Assembly (NCBI GenBank): GCA_900618795.1
Contig: UYJD01000001.1
Span: 859,152 to 923,151, forward strand
Origin: Cyanodermella asteris
Taxonomy: Eukaryota; Ascomycota; Lecanoromycetes; Ostropales; Stictidaceae
Direction of reading: 5' to 3'
DNA length: 64,000 nucleotides
The notes under the pieces are model-generated. The model searched no databases, had not been told where the DNA came from, and saw only the letters and a program-made list of their open reading frames with translations. Numbering within the stretch: the first letter of the stretch is position 1; each line of letters starts with the position of its first letter. Positions 45,603-56,779 of the stretch are shown one piece after another. A program made the position numbers and the translations under genes.

Positions 45603-48562
45603 TGTGCCCTGCTCACACAAAATTCTAGCTGATCTCCACCTGTTGTCCGATGTGCTCGCCATCGTGTGTGGGACCACTCAACAGAGCCCGATTATTGCTG
45701 CAGCCGCTCGCCGCCTCTGCGGCCATGTGGTCATTCAACAGCTGAAGTCTGATCTCCGCCCCCAGCCTGAAACCGTGCTTGCGTGCGTCTCTGTTCTACC
45801 GGAAGCATACGGTACACGCCTCGCCCTCAGCCGCGTACGCCGTACCAACAACCTTACCCGTTCCCATCATTGCTTCCTCTATCCATTGACCGCGCCCCCC
45901 TTCTCGTTGGAGTGCCTACGTACGTATGCGTTCACTGGGCTTGCAACTCTCTGGCCCTCGTTTTGCGGAGCGAAATGCTGCCTTTCGATCGAGGCATCAG
46001 AGTCGGCAGCACAGGCAGCGTCGCCGAACGAGCTGTCGCACTGATTCAACGGCCCGCCATGGGTCGTGCTCTGAGAAGCCATCAGGCAATAATTACGGCA
46101 CCGGGGCTGTGTTTTCTAGTCATCACGCGGTCTCAGCGGCGGCGCTTCGTGGGCCCTCTGCCCGTGACTAGCTAAGCTCTGAGCTCCTCTGCACCTGTCA
46201 GCGGCATGATTAGCGAAAACGCGAGACATTGGCGGAGAATGTTGTTCCGATAGCAATAATGAGACGACGCCCGGCGAAAGTGAACAATCGGCAGGCCTGT
46301 TGAGATCCGCCAAGCAAACCTTGAATCGTTGGCTTGCCTATAAGCTTTTCTTTGCTCGCCTCCAAAACCAGAAGGTCCATGACTGAAGCCAAAGCTTGCA
46401 TGCGGTCCCAGCCTGGCTTTCGCGAGCCAACCGCAGCACGACCGCATCCCTTTGAAACCTGTCCGCGCCAACTTACCGACCCCGTACACGATCGAAAAGT
46501 CCCACTTGCTCTCCCGAAAGCGGCCTTGCTCGTCTCCTCCTTCGTCTCCGCCCATGGCTGAGCCGCCCAGCTAGTAGCCCTTGCATTTTTCGCATATGAT
46601 CTTCTCAAGACACAACCCATCATTCCCTCCTCTTGCTTCCTTAGCTTGGTTGCAAGCAACATGGTGCATCGGCGTCTCTTGCTGCAAATGGACTGGGGTC
46701 ACGAGCAGACCTGCCGTGAACCGTTTGCCTCGACTGGGTCGCCTTGCGCCCGCTGCGTGGTCGCCAGGATCGGATCGAGATTTTGCCGCGCTGTGACAGG
46801 CAACAGATCTCGCAGGGGCGAAACCCTGTACAAGAGCTCAAGTAATCGCCATCCAAAACACGCCGAAAGAGTGGCACAGCAAGTGGTGTAGGCAGGTCGT
46901 GGATAGCGAACGCTTGGAGGAAAGGGAAGCAGCTCCCGATCAAGGATTAGTATGGGTATCGACGGGCGAAAGTCCAGATGGAAGATGCGCAACATGATCC
47001 ACGCAACGCAGATCGCGGTGTCCCACACGCTGTTCCATACGACCACAGCATGTGGTGGCTCTGATGCTCATTGTCAAAACACGGACTGCGAGTCTGTTAA
47101 GATGTCGAGGCCTGGCGTTCGCCTGCTTATGCGGGGACAACGACGTACCGACGACAGATACGCTCATGGCGGTCGGCGAATATACTGCAGCCCGTCAATT
47201 AAGCCGTAGATGATGAGCTGAAGCAAAAGGGCCGTCATGCAATCATGTTCGCCTGCCGTGTGCGGTCTTCAAGTTCTTTGAGCGATACGGTAAATTACTG
47301 TAAGCGCGTCGAGATGCTGCTGACTCGCGGTATGCGACAGGCTTGCTGGGGTACGGTAACAAGCCTGCACGCCAGAATGCGCCTCTTTTTAGAGTATTCT
47401 TAGCCCCAAGGGCGCCGTCAGCAAGTCAAACCCAAAACAAGAATCCCGCCCAGGTCTTACATGGTACCATACACCAGGCCTGTCAGGACAAAATTCTCTG
47501 GCTCTGCTCTTCGTCCCAGACCTACCGCCGCATTGGTCGTGTCGGATGCTGGGAGCCAAATAAGAAGCTACGCTTGCCGTAAGCCTCCCAGCACCAAGCA
47601 TTACTGCCTCGCTAGCATACTGTTGTCGCCTGCCCTACGTATCCCTCGTCTGCACACGATCCCCAAGCTAACCTCCTTTCTATCGCACTTTTGCTTCTTT
47701 ACCTTTCTGCACTGCGCAATTAACCGGAACGTGGCCGCCCCAGCTACACTGTTGCCTGTTATCGACCGCCTCGCTGTCTGCCCAAAGTACCCACATTTCA
47801 CTGATATAGCGAGACTGAGGTGCCGACCACCCATATACCAGCACTGTAACGTCGCAGCCAGACATCAGCCCACCAATATCACGCATGCGACCCACAGCAT
47901 TGTGAAAGGGAGGGTGTGCAAGACTAAAAACTCAGACAAGGTGGCAGCCGAAGAGGAGGGAAGAGAGAGAGAGAGATTGAATAAAGATCGGATCAGCAGA
48001 AGATCAAGCTACCACGCATAACTTTCACCCTCGTACCCACTCCCAGCGTACCCTCTCCGGTCCGTCCGAAGCTTCTCCAGGTCTCGGATCATTATCGCAG
48101 GTGTTGATTGCTCGCAACCGTTACTTCTCGCGTCCTGACTGCGCCTTTGGGACTTTTCAACGCTTGGCCCGCCGATGTTACCACCTTCGTTAGACTTTTG
48201 GATCGAAGCACACAGACATTCTTGCCCAACCACGGTCCATCAGATACCACCTTGACACTTAAACAGCCGATCTAAAAACGTACAACAGCAACGCTCCCCA
48301 CGCACGGTGTGGCCAGTCTGGGACTGCCACATCTCTCCAGTTGATCTTGTCGACTGTCCACTCGCTTGACCTAAGCTCCCTACATCTGCTCAGGACCCGA
48401 ATTCTCGATTCAAGATCTTCGCGTCCACCAATCATAATTATATACATCGTCCCGATATCGCCCAACTCCGCTGCGGGGCCCCGCCCGCTCAGCAGCACGT
48501 TCCGATTAGATCTCATCAAGATACGAATGCTCTAATTCTTTTGGTGTATATACGAATACAGC

Positions 48563-50068
48563 ATGGAAACGTACGTCGGCATCATCCGCACCCCTGCGGA
48601 TGCCATCACGTTGTTTGAGGCATGCCGCCTTGGTCTCCTTCCGCGAGTCTGCCGGCGGCTGTCGGAGAAGGAAAGGCAGCAAATAAAATCGGGCTCGGTC
48701 TTCGTCTGGGACGAAAGAGAGGCCGGAATGCGAAGATGGACGGATGGCAAATCTTGGAGTGCCTCGCGCGTGTCGGGTAGCTTCCTCACGTACCGCGAGA
48801 TGGAAGGCAAACGTAGCAACGGCAATGGAGCATACGCCGCTAGGACAGGGAGGACACCCGACGGCAGCCGGCATAGCGATGAAGGCGAGCAGAACAACGA
48901 CGAGTCGCCCGACGGATATCGATACAAACCGGATGGGCTCATGAAGCAATCTTTCAGTATCACCACTTCCACCGGACAACACCTTCACCTCATCAGCTAC
49001 TTTTCCCGCCTCACACAAGCACAGCAACAACTGAAACAGCCCACCCAAGATCCAAGTCTCCGGCATCTTAAGCCTGCGCCCGGAATGTATCCGGAATCGA
49101 GTGCTACGGATTCTCACAGCATGCCTGCGGTCACTAGATCGCCCATGCCGTCTGCTGGGCCGCCGACGCAACCGCCTACAGTCGCGGGCTACGCGCGGAG
49201 AGGGCATCAACCCCCTCCAGGCCCACCGCCGCCGCAGGGCTATCCGCCCCCAGGTTCGGGTTATGGCCAACCTCCTCCTCATGTGGCTTTGAATGGCTAC
49301 GGTCATCCTCACTACTCTCCGCATCCACCTCATGCCATGCCTGGTTATCCTCCACACTATCAGGGTCCTCCGTCGGGCCCCGGTGCACAACAAGGGGCCC
49401 CAGCTTTGGGCTACAACGGACCACCTCACCCCGGTCAGCTCCCACCACCGCTAAGCCGGAATAACACTCCTCCAGGGGATGCTCGTTTGTCACATCGACG
49501 GACGAACAGCGGCAGCTCTCACCAGCAGTCTTTCTATCCTTCGCCACATGCTGCATATGCTCCTTTGACACCTCACACCGTTTCATCATCACACCCATCG
49601 CAAGCTAACAGCCCCACGAGCACACCACCGGGGGCTCATTTGGATGCCAGAGGACTCCCTGCGCCATCCCCCTTGTCTCAACATTCACCTAACAATCTTC
49701 ACCCCCAATACCCAGGCGCCCCTCGAAGATCTTCTTCGCCACACCGCACACGCCCATCCAACTTCCCTCCCATCCAAGGCCTGCATGGCCAAGCAAGCTT
49801 TCCACAAACCCTGCCACCGACTTCAGCACCTGCGTCATCGATGTCGGGGGCCAACATTCCTTCCATCTCGACGCTCGTGAACGGAGCCGACCAATATGAG
49901 CAGAACAGATCCCGTTCCCGCTCAAGAAGCCCAAGCCGGGTTCCGTACCGCAGTGTCGAGGGTGGTGGAGGCGAGCAGCAAGGTCCTCGGGACATACCCC
50001 ACGACAAGCTTAGCTTCGGAGAGGATAGGAGAGCCCTCAATGTCTTGAACAGAGCATTCAGGACTTGA
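48563..50068 (+). CDS. WOPR-domain (Gti1/Pac2 family) transcription regulator, Pac2 type
   Basis: This single-exon 501-residue DNA-binding protein belongs to the family that includes Pac2, Gti1, Wor1 and Ryp1, regulators of morphology and development. The bipartite WOPR domain is clear. The first part is residues 1 to about 84 (ETYVGIIRTPADAITLFEAC, GSVFVWDEREAGMRRWTDGK, SASRVSGSFLTYREMEGKR). The second is about 117-150 (DGYRYKPDGLMKQSFSITTS, then HLHLISYFSRL). The wording VWDEREAGMRRWTDGKSWSA is, to my knowledge, the Pac2-type version, whereas Wor1/Ryp1 types read closer to YEENASGIKRWTDG. RRWT at 57-60 is the conserved basic Thr context. From about 190 onward the protein is low-complexity Pro/Gly/His/Tyr (repeated PPP, HPHYSPHPPH), probably disordered and activating. 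It ends with an Arg-Ser-rich patch. Its target genes are unknown. Confidence 0.95.
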   Translation: METYVGIIRTPADAITLFEACRLGLLPRVCRRLSEKERQQIKSGSVFVWDEREAGMRRWTDGKSWSASRVSGSFLTYREMEGKRSNGNGAYAARTGRTPDGSRHSDEGEQNNDESPDGYRYKPDGLMKQSFSITTSTGQHLHLISYFSRLTQAQQQLKQPTQDPSLRHLKPAPGMYPESSATDSHSMPAVTRSPMPSAGPPTQPPTVAGYARRGHQPPPGPPPPQGYPPPGSGYGQPPPHVALNGYGHPHYSPHPPHAMPGYPPHYQGPPSGPGAQQGAPALGYNGPPHPGQLPPPLSRNNTPPGDARLSHRRTNSGSSHQQSFYPSPHAAYAPLTPHTVSSSHPSQANSPTSTPPGAHLDARGLPAPSPLSQHSPNNLHPQYPGAPRRSSSPHRTRPSNFPPIQGLHGQASFPQTLPPTSAPASSMSGANIPSISTLVNGADQYEQNRSRSRSRSPSRVPYRSVEGGGGEQQGPRDIPHDKLSFGEDRRALNVLNRAFRT

Positions 50069-51041
50069 TAGAAGGGGATTTGTATCGAGCCGACGGTTTG
50101 GATACCGTTGGCGAATAGAAGGGTATATTGTTATCTATAGTATGAGTTACGGCCGACAAGCTAAGGGAATGATGTGTGGACAAACTCGTCCAGGGTTCAA
50201 ACTTATAAAAGTGATTAGCAAGGCGTCCAGGCGGATACGGAAATTGGGAACACTGCATGACGGGATGTATTGATACGGAATTGTCTGACGGCAGCTATGG
50301 CGGTGGATGACACTTCGCGGGCAGGGAAGGACCAGGACGAGAAAGCGGCCGTCATACGCGCGGTTATTGGCGCGACAAGTCGAAGAGTGGGTTCGGTGGC
50401 TCTATGTTTATGATGAGCAAGCGAGTCTTGTGTGGACCGCTGGAGCGAAAAGAGGCGTGCAAATTATGAATAGCCAGCAGAGCTTATAGGATTTGGTTTT
50501 GCAGGAATCTGGCCTCGCGGCAAGAAGATGTCAACTCCCGAACTATCCATTTTGCGAATGAGAAGCGAGTCTTAGTAGAAAGTCCAGCATGTTGCTTTGA
50601 ACAGCCTGGTAACCTCGTATGTGGTCAGTTGCCGATGTATGTGTACCTCGGAGCCTTCGATGAAAGGCAGAGTGGCCCAAGCTTCCGAAACTCGCTCCGA
50701 AATATTGTCACTGTCAATCGAGCAATCGCCATCCCTGCACGTCAAGCAAAGAACGATCTATCACCATACCAAGCCGAGATTTTTTGCTCACAGTCCGTCT
50801 CAGCGCCATCGTATCAGCTCCTGAAGGTCCATACGCGACACACTCATCTTGTAACCATCTACAACTCCCTCCCAACGACGACTCGGCGCACACACAGAGT
50901 CCAAACAACCGCCCTCGCAGACCCGAACGCCTCCAACAACCCTACCTCTCCAAAAAACCCACGCAGTCGCACCCCAAAGGCATTCCCCTTCCCCAGACCA
51001 TCGCATCCCTCCCTCCTCTTCCTCCTCCCAAACCCGCCATC
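50069..51041. other. Intergenic between the WOPR regulator and COA6
   Basis: About 1 kb. It holds the 3' flank of the regulator and, toward 51,041, a C/T-rich leader of COA6. Frames here (for example from 50,629) run into COA6 in the wrong frame and are not supported. Confidence 0.6.
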
Positions 51042-51428
51042 ATGTCCTGGTGGCCCTTCTCCCCCAGCGCCCCCTCCCCGCCGCCCCCGAAATCCACCAC
51101 CGACGGCGCCTACATCGCGCCCGGCAAGTCGTCGCGCCAACAATGCTGGGCCGCCCGCGACGACTTCTTCGCCTGCCTCGACCGCGCCGGCATCGTCGAC
51201 AGCATTAAGGAAGACGGCGCGGCGAAGAAAGTTTGTGGAGGCGAAGAGAGGGATCTGAGGCGCGAGTGCGCCGAGAGCTGGGTCACGTACTTTAAGCAGA
51301 GGAGGGTCATGGAGATTAAGAAGGCGAGGATGCTGGAGGAGTTGGAGAGGGAGGGCGCGGAGGAGTTGCCGGAGGGGACGAGGTTGCCGCAGGGGGTTGT
51401 GGGGCATAGGGGGAGTGGGGGGAGGTGA
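51042..51428 (+). CDS. COA6: Cytochrome c oxidase assembly factor 6 (twin CX9C/CX10C protein)
   Basis: This 128-residue protein of the mitochondrial intermembrane space helps deliver copper to the Cox2 CuA site during complex IV assembly. The start MSWWPFSP is followed by a Pro/Ser linker and the COA6 core. The four cysteines are Cys-x9-Cys (CWAARDDFFAC) and Cys-x10-Cys (CGGEERDLRREC), with the family spacing and a DFFACLDRAGIVD signature. WVTYFKQRRV follows the last Cys, as expected. A charged C-terminal tail of about 35 residues is Glu/Arg-rich. The ATG at 51,042 gives the expected short N-terminus; longer frames upstream lack conservation. Confidence 0.94.
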   Translation: MSWWPFSPSAPSPPPPKSTTDGAYIAPGKSSRQQCWAARDDFFACLDRAGIVDSIKEDGAAKKVCGGEERDLRRECAESWVTYFKQRRVMEIKKARMLEELEREGAEELPEGTRLPQGVVGHRGSGGR

Positions 51429-52672
51429 GGGTGGAAAGTGAAAGTGAGTGGGATGGGATGGGATGGGATGGGATGAGAGGAGATGAGAGGAGACGAGGAG
51501 GGACGAGACGAGACGGGAAGTGAAGGGAGGGGGTCTGAGGTGGGTTGGGTGCTTACGGGGAGATGGACCGAGGAGGGGATGCACCGGGGTTGGCACGAAT
51601 ATGTGTGTATATAAGAGGGATTCGAGGATAGGCGGCATGGGACGCGGAGCGAAGCATTGATTGGCGTTCGGGTCTCCTCTCCGCTGGAAATGTATAATAT
51701 GAGAATGAAAATGTTCGAAGGTCGAAACAAAGGTACCACTGAACTCACCTGACTGTCGGACTTGTTGGGCCTCCGACTTTGACGAAAGACCAAGGAAGCT
51801 ACCCCGAGGTCTCGGGCACGATGTCACGCCTCTCTCGTTTCGATTGAGTGAGGAAAGTCATTGCTACGTGATGTGGACCATTTATCATGAAATCCATGCT
51901 CCAGTGAGCACAGCAAATGGCAGACATCGGCCATGGAAATCGTAATCGGGAGCAATAGGGGTGCCGCCAAATATAGGATATTTCGGAGCTGCAACCTGCG
52001 TCGTTTGCGCCGTGTCGAGCTTTAGCAGTGTCGGTCCTGTCACAAGTCTGTGGCCTTTTCTAGTTGTCTAATGTCTCATTAAAATGTTGATCATACATCG
52101 ACGTGGTCTAAGTATATATCAATACGTGTGGGTATATTAAGTATAGTCTAGAAGGACAATTGCCGCTAAGCTTGTGGGAATTTCTTGCCCGAGCACTTCA
52201 TTTGAGTTCAAGACTTACGAAGACTCGTCACCTCATTCCTCGTCTTCTGGCTCCGCACGTTGTGAGCGATGAGCTCGGCACCATCGTGTGCTTGGGCTAA
52301 CCGCAGGCAAAAGTTGGTGTTTGGCCATGGGCCTGCGTCGACTTGTAACAGCCGATGCATCTCCTAGCGGGCTCGCGATTTTTCCGCTCAGTGGAACTCG
52401 AAAATAGCCGGGCATTCTTCGAGGGATATAAAAGCTACATGCTTCGGGATTGTCAAATGCGCTAACCCTTCGGACAGGTGCCTTCCAGCGATGTTGCTCA
52501 GAAGAGAGCAAGATGACTTCATGACTGGAAGCGTTTCAAGACGATGGTCATGCGGTGCAACCAATCTGGAACTCGGCGCTGGGATAGCCACGTGTTTGTG
52601 TTACCACACAGACGTCCTCGATTGCTTTCGACTGGACTTCCAGTTTGACGATCGAACTTTCGACGAGACCAC
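51429..52672. other. Intergenic between convergent COA6 and the PARG-like gene
   Basis: 1.2 kb. It begins with a purine-rich tract (51,429-51,535) containing the GGATG array; the rest is AT-richer. No gene is seen. Confidence 0.6.
51451..51475. repeat. (GGATG)5 array in a G/A-only tract
   Basis: Five perfect GGATG units just after the COA6 stop codon, continuing into GAGGAGA-type purine sequence to about 51,535. If transcribed in the COA6 3' UTR, it would form a G-rich RNA. Confidence 0.9.
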
Positions 52673-53820
52673 TCAGCCGTTGTATCGGTATTTGTGTCCC
52701 TTTTCGTAGTTTTTGCTTGGGTCGAGCTCCTCCTGGAAAATCTGCAAGTCGCGGTTACTAGTATCATCTCCTGCACTTCCCCCAGATACAGGCTCGATGG
52801 CAAACACAATCTCGACGAATCTGTTCATGAATTCGTCGTCTCGAAAAAGCAAGTCGGCCCAGATTTGAGCTAAATGTCTCGTCGGATTGCGGTATCCTTG
52901 AAGACCCCATGATCCTATGACCAGTTGGCGGTGATGGTGGTCTGCGGCGATTCGCAAGATGGATTTCATCTTGTCTCGCATGAGATCTGCTTCGGCTGCA
53001 AAGCTGTACTTGTCACCGCTGTCGTCTAGTCTGGGCCGCCTTGTTGGAGATACTGAGATTACCGGTAGCGTTTTGAACTCTGACCAGACCTTGTATCCAC
53101 GATCTGGTCCATCGCGGAATACAATGACACTAGGGCTGTAAATTCCGCCGTATTGCGGGATGGGATAGTGCTGCTCGTCACAACCGGGCCATGGAGTGGA
53201 CAGACAAGCTATGAGGTTCGACCGACGGCACAAATTCTCCTCCGAGGCCATTAGGGTCAATTCCCAGTCTCCCCCTGGACGCTTCTCGTTTGCTGCATTC
53301 ACCAGCGGAATGGGTCCGAGGTCTGCTCTTCTTCGTCCTGGGTTGCCGCGGCTGGCCTCTTGGCTTTGCGATTTCTCATGCTCGTACCATTCGATTGCCA
53401 CATCGACGGGGTCACCTTCGACGACAGCCACTCGAAGGTGAGACCCCGTAGATCCACAAGAGTCGGCCGACTCCGGTCGAAGCTCCCGAGTCTGAGTCAC
53501 TAGCATGCTGTTCGGCTTGAAATGCGGATAATTCACGGCGCAATAAGGTATGAAGGAGCGTTTAGCCTCGCTGGCGACATCTGATGGCTTGAGCTTGGCT
53601 CCTGGCATCCTTGCCATGGACGTCTTCTTTGGAGGGTCGAAGATCTCAGGCTCGGAGTGGTCGCTGCTGATCCGAGTTTCGTACAAGAAGTCGACGGCGA
53701 CGGCTGAAACGCTGGAGGGAGGGAGCGAGGTAGGGCCGAGGGCTCAGGTGGCGGTACAATGGTGAGAAACAGACGAGAAACGCACCTACCTATAGAATAG
53801 ACGACATGCGTACCGGACAT
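52673..53820 (-). CDS. PARG-like macrodomain protein (TIGR02452/DUF2263 type), probably two exons
   Basis: The core resembles microbial-type poly(ADP-ribose) glycohydrolases. It has an N-terminal segment, then VNAANEKRPGGDWEL, SEENLCRRSNL, PQYGGIYSPSVIVFRDGPDRGY, ILRIAADHHHRQLVIGSWGL and a GYRNPTRHLAQIWADLL helix, all in the order of that family. The standard signature GGG-x6-8-QEE appears here as GGD...SEE, so two positions differ. My model has exon 1 at 53,820-53,786 (ATG, GTGCGT donor) and exon 2 at 53,711-52,673 (CTCCAG acceptor), 357 residues. If the intron is wrong, the first ATG in the long frame is at 53,617 (314 residues). Activity would be removal of ADP-ribose from proteins or nucleic acids if the altered site still works. 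Confidence 0.8.
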
Positions 53821-53856
53821 GCCTGCCCGGGCTCTCGGCAAGGCCTCTGTAGGATG

Positions 53857-54510
53857 CTAGCGGATTGCATGGGGCTGCTTGCGAGCGGCAAGGGGCCTCT
53901 TCCCGGGCTTGTGCTTGATGAAAGAGATGGCGCGCATGGTTGGCTTGCTTGAAAAGCAGCTAGGATCGTACCAAAGATCCGGAGCATTTAGCGTATATCT
54001 GGAGGGATCAAAGAGGAATAGCGGGTTGCCATGCATTTGGAATGCTGCCCTGTACAGGAGCAGGTCTGGTCCGACTGGGTGCCGTACTAGACACTCCAGG
54101 GTGGTTTTGGGGCGGCGCACGGGGCTGCGTAGTGGGGTGCGGATCGGATGCGAGATCTCGGGCAGTACTGAAGGTAATCTCATCTGCGATCTGGCGGCGA
54201 GATGGCGCAGATCTGGGACGGTTGCGGTGGGCAAAGGACCTGCCGATGAAAGCCAAACGTGGTCGGTTTCACACCCACGGTGAAGGCCAAGGAGGCGGTT
54301 TGCCGAAGTCCAGGGTCGCTGATTATTGTGATTGGCGGGGCCGTCCGGACTGAGTTTCCTGCCCTCGTCGAGTATGATGGCAAAGGATGATGCCTCCAGC
54401 CGTGAGGGCAACCATCTACGAGATCGCCGCGGAATCAGTGTGGTGGTGAGGTTTCCCTTGGAGGGGCGCCTTGAGAAGTTAGCCGTTATCATCACGGCCA
54501 CCAGTGGCAT
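53857..54510 (-). CDS. Hypothetical protein, weakly supported
   Basis: An ATG-started 217-codon frame on the minus strand ends 36 bases upstream of the PARG-like start. It is basic and Pro/Arg-rich, with a more protein-like C-terminal third (HGNPLFLFDPSRYTLNAPDL and KPTMRAISFIKHKPGKRPLA). No domain is recognised. The opposite strand also has an overlapping open frame (53,879-54,283), which weakens the case. It could be a small gene, an upstream exon region of the PARG-like gene, or chance. Confidence 0.3.
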   Translation of the reverse strand: MPLVAVMITANFSRRPSKGNLTTTLIPRRSRRWLPSRLEASSFAIILDEGRKLSPDGPANHNNQRPWTSANRLLGLHRGCETDHVWLSSAGPLPTATVPDLRHLAARSQMRLPSVLPEISHPIRTPLRSPVRRPKTTLECLVRHPVGPDLLLYRAAFQMHGNPLFLFDPSRYTLNAPDLWYDPSCFSSKPTMRAISFIKHKPGKRPLAARKQPHAIR

Positions 54511-56779
54511 CTAAATGGCGGTCGGACGGCGCCAACAACCGTTTGTTGTCAGCAGTAGCAAAGGCTCCGGCGCCTCTCGGGACCACTGCTCTAGTGGCCG
54601 AGATATCTTCCGGTGCATTATTGCAGTGCCGTCGCATGGAAGGGGCAGGGTCTTTGTTTGTCGTGAGAACTGCATGCGTAGAAGCCAGCAACGTGAAGCA
54701 GCATCTATCCGAGGCGATCAATCGCAATACCAGAATCAGGAAAGAGTCCAGGAGCGTACCATAGATTTGTCTCCCTGGACCGGAAGGTCGGTATTGAATG
54801 GACCTCAGTCACGGCGGGCCCTGGACGACGACCGCCAGGCTGGTAACCACGAGTCCGGACACGCAAACAAGGCGCTTCCTTTTTGCCTTATGCCGTGTCA
54901 AGAACCACTTGGACAACTTGACGCTTAATTTGCATATCCGCGGGCGAGCTTCTTTTCGCGCATCGACACCATGAGGCAAACCGGGGCTGTGGAGACGCAT
55001 CGGATCTCCCGGGCTGCATGATCCTGACCAGATAGATCTTCAGCCACCACCACCGTACGCAGGTGTTGGCCGCTCAGCCATCCTTCTGCTGAGCGCACAC
55101 ACTTGGCTTCGCGCTGTCTGTCGCCCCGAGCACTGTCGACACCACAGGGAAAGTGTCTGCTATCCATCACCATCTGTCCCCAGAGCAAAACGCGGCTGCA
55201 AACAGTCCATGCACGGATACTTTTCCTGTTCCTTCCAGCCCGGCTAACTGGATCCGGCTCCACGTTACACTGCCAGGGGCTCTAAAGTGTCCGTACAGAC
55301 TAGGTCGTAGTCATTCTTGCTAGACTCACGAGCATTCTCCCAAACAGGTAGCTTCTGCTTTCACGAACAGCGTGGCCACGCTTGCATTGCGACTAATTGA
55401 CGCAATTGTTTGTGTCGCGCGGAACTTAGTGCATGCCCCTCGTTGCCTTGAAGACATGGCATGTCCCAAACAGTCAACACGCAATAGCTTGTTTGTGTTC
55501 CGTCAAACATGCTCCAGAACGATGCAACCTTTCTGACCAGACTTGCTACTGACAAATGACCGAGACGTAGGCCCATCACTTGGCAATTTAGAATTGACTG
55601 CCTGCTCAGGCGAAGCAGCTCAGTGGATAGTGGTCGACTTGTCTCATATGCACGCCGACTAGACTTCGATTGTCGTCAGAATTCATCATCTAGGTCTCTT
55701 GCTGCGAAGTCGGTCATGCACAAGTTGACAAGTTGACACAAACCAAGTCATTCAGCAATAACATCTATAACTGTACAATGAATCGCTCAACGGATGATGA
55801 CAATAGGGCACAGAAAAGTGAGAGCTCCATAGCTGGCGACCATCACCGAGACCCATATTAAGCCACACGATTCACGATTCCATCCGATCTCTAAGATCTC
55901 ATGTGCCATGTGGGTCCAGCCATGGAATGACCAATTGGCCATATCCCTGCATGGTTCCCTGGCTGGAACGCCTCGCAGGCGGTTCTCTTATCGCACACGT
56001 GTGGATAGCTAACCTAACGCCAGGTTTGCTTTGCAGCCCTGCGTCGTCGTGGCTATGCATACGAGCGTCTGATCCTTTCATTGGAAGCCGAGTGAGTACG
56101 AGCTCACACGCCTGAAGCAGTCTTTAGCCTGAAGTTGTGCTGCACATGTCTCAACGCTACATGTACGCCTCACATACTGTTCACATACCCAGGCAAGACA
56201 CGCCGCATGCAGTGCAGGACCGCCACAAATATGATCGATTTTCAGGTACTGCTCTACTGGTACCCAGAAACCGAATCGAATTTCGAACCAGGCAGGCAAT
56301 AATCCAGGTCACAGCTATTCAGCTCTCGCCAGGATACGCCAAGGGTACTCTCATTATCGCACATGTTGCTCTGCTGCTGCAGCAGCAGATCATACGACAA
56401 TCTTCAAGAAAGAGGGAGCATTCTGTGTGAGCCCAGAAGCTCACGTGACGTCGACTCGCGGCGGAAAGGTCGTGTAGCAGTGCCCTTTTTGTCCGTAGTC
56501 CTAGTCAGCGAAGCCCTTCTGACCATTGTCAGAACACGAACCAATAGTTCTGGTGGATCTGTCGTCTTTTGCGGTGTTGCAGCATTGTTGACTCCCTCAT
56601 AGTGATGCTGAGCTCTTTCGAAGTGAGATGCGGTGGCCCAAGCTCGATTCGCAGCTCTCTAATCTTGGCGAAACATGGATGATCAAACTACCATCTTCTC
56701 AGTCTTCCGCCTAATCGCTCCGAATTGCTTCGTCCACGCCAGCAACGGGGGTCAGCAGGCTCTCGTGACGTGCTCAAGC
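54511..56779. other. Intergenic stretch of 2.3 kb upstream of the mitochondrial AsnRS gene
   Basis: No supported gene. The 137-codon plus-strand frame from 54,515 has no recognisable feature. The AsnRS promoter and leader lie at the right end. Confidence 0.55.

Larger units (their letters stand above)
39172..48562. other. Gene-free stretch of 9.4 kb between the aspartic protease and the Pac2-type regulator
   Basis: No recognisable protein, transposon gene, tRNA or rRNA is seen. Frames are short and overlap on both strands, with mixed starts. It contains a G10 run (41,493-41,502), a CA/CT microsatellite (45,566-45,602), and, next to the regulator, pyrimidine-rich DNA (about 48,010-48,540). 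Several ATG-started upstream frames lie in the last kilobase; one of 186 codons is at 47,461-48,021. Flanking genes diverge, so both promoters are here. WOPR regulators in other fungi are known for large control regions, and this fits that pattern. Confidence 0.55.

Noticed and set aside
45490-46044. 184-codon plus-strand frame containing the CA/CT microsatellite
   Set aside because: The frame is carried by the repeat (THTHTHTHSLSL) and begins without an ATG.
47461-48021. 186-codon ATG frame upstream of the WOPR gene as a protein gene
   Set aside because: No domain or protein-like composition; more likely leader or intergenic sequence. Kept only as a possible upstream frame.
22964-48562. Transposable elements or tRNA genes in the large gene-free regions
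   Set aside because: No reverse transcriptase, transposase, terminal repeats or tRNA box pairs were seen by eye; a library search could still find short degraded pieces.
48506-49429. 307-codon minus-strand frame opposite the WOPR gene
   Set aside because: Arg-rich translation of the antisense of a Pro/Gly-rich coding region; the WOPR domain on the other strand is unmistakable.
50859-51827. 322-codon minus-strand frame over COA6
   Set aside because: Low-complexity antisense translation through the GGATG repeat and COA6; no conservation expected.
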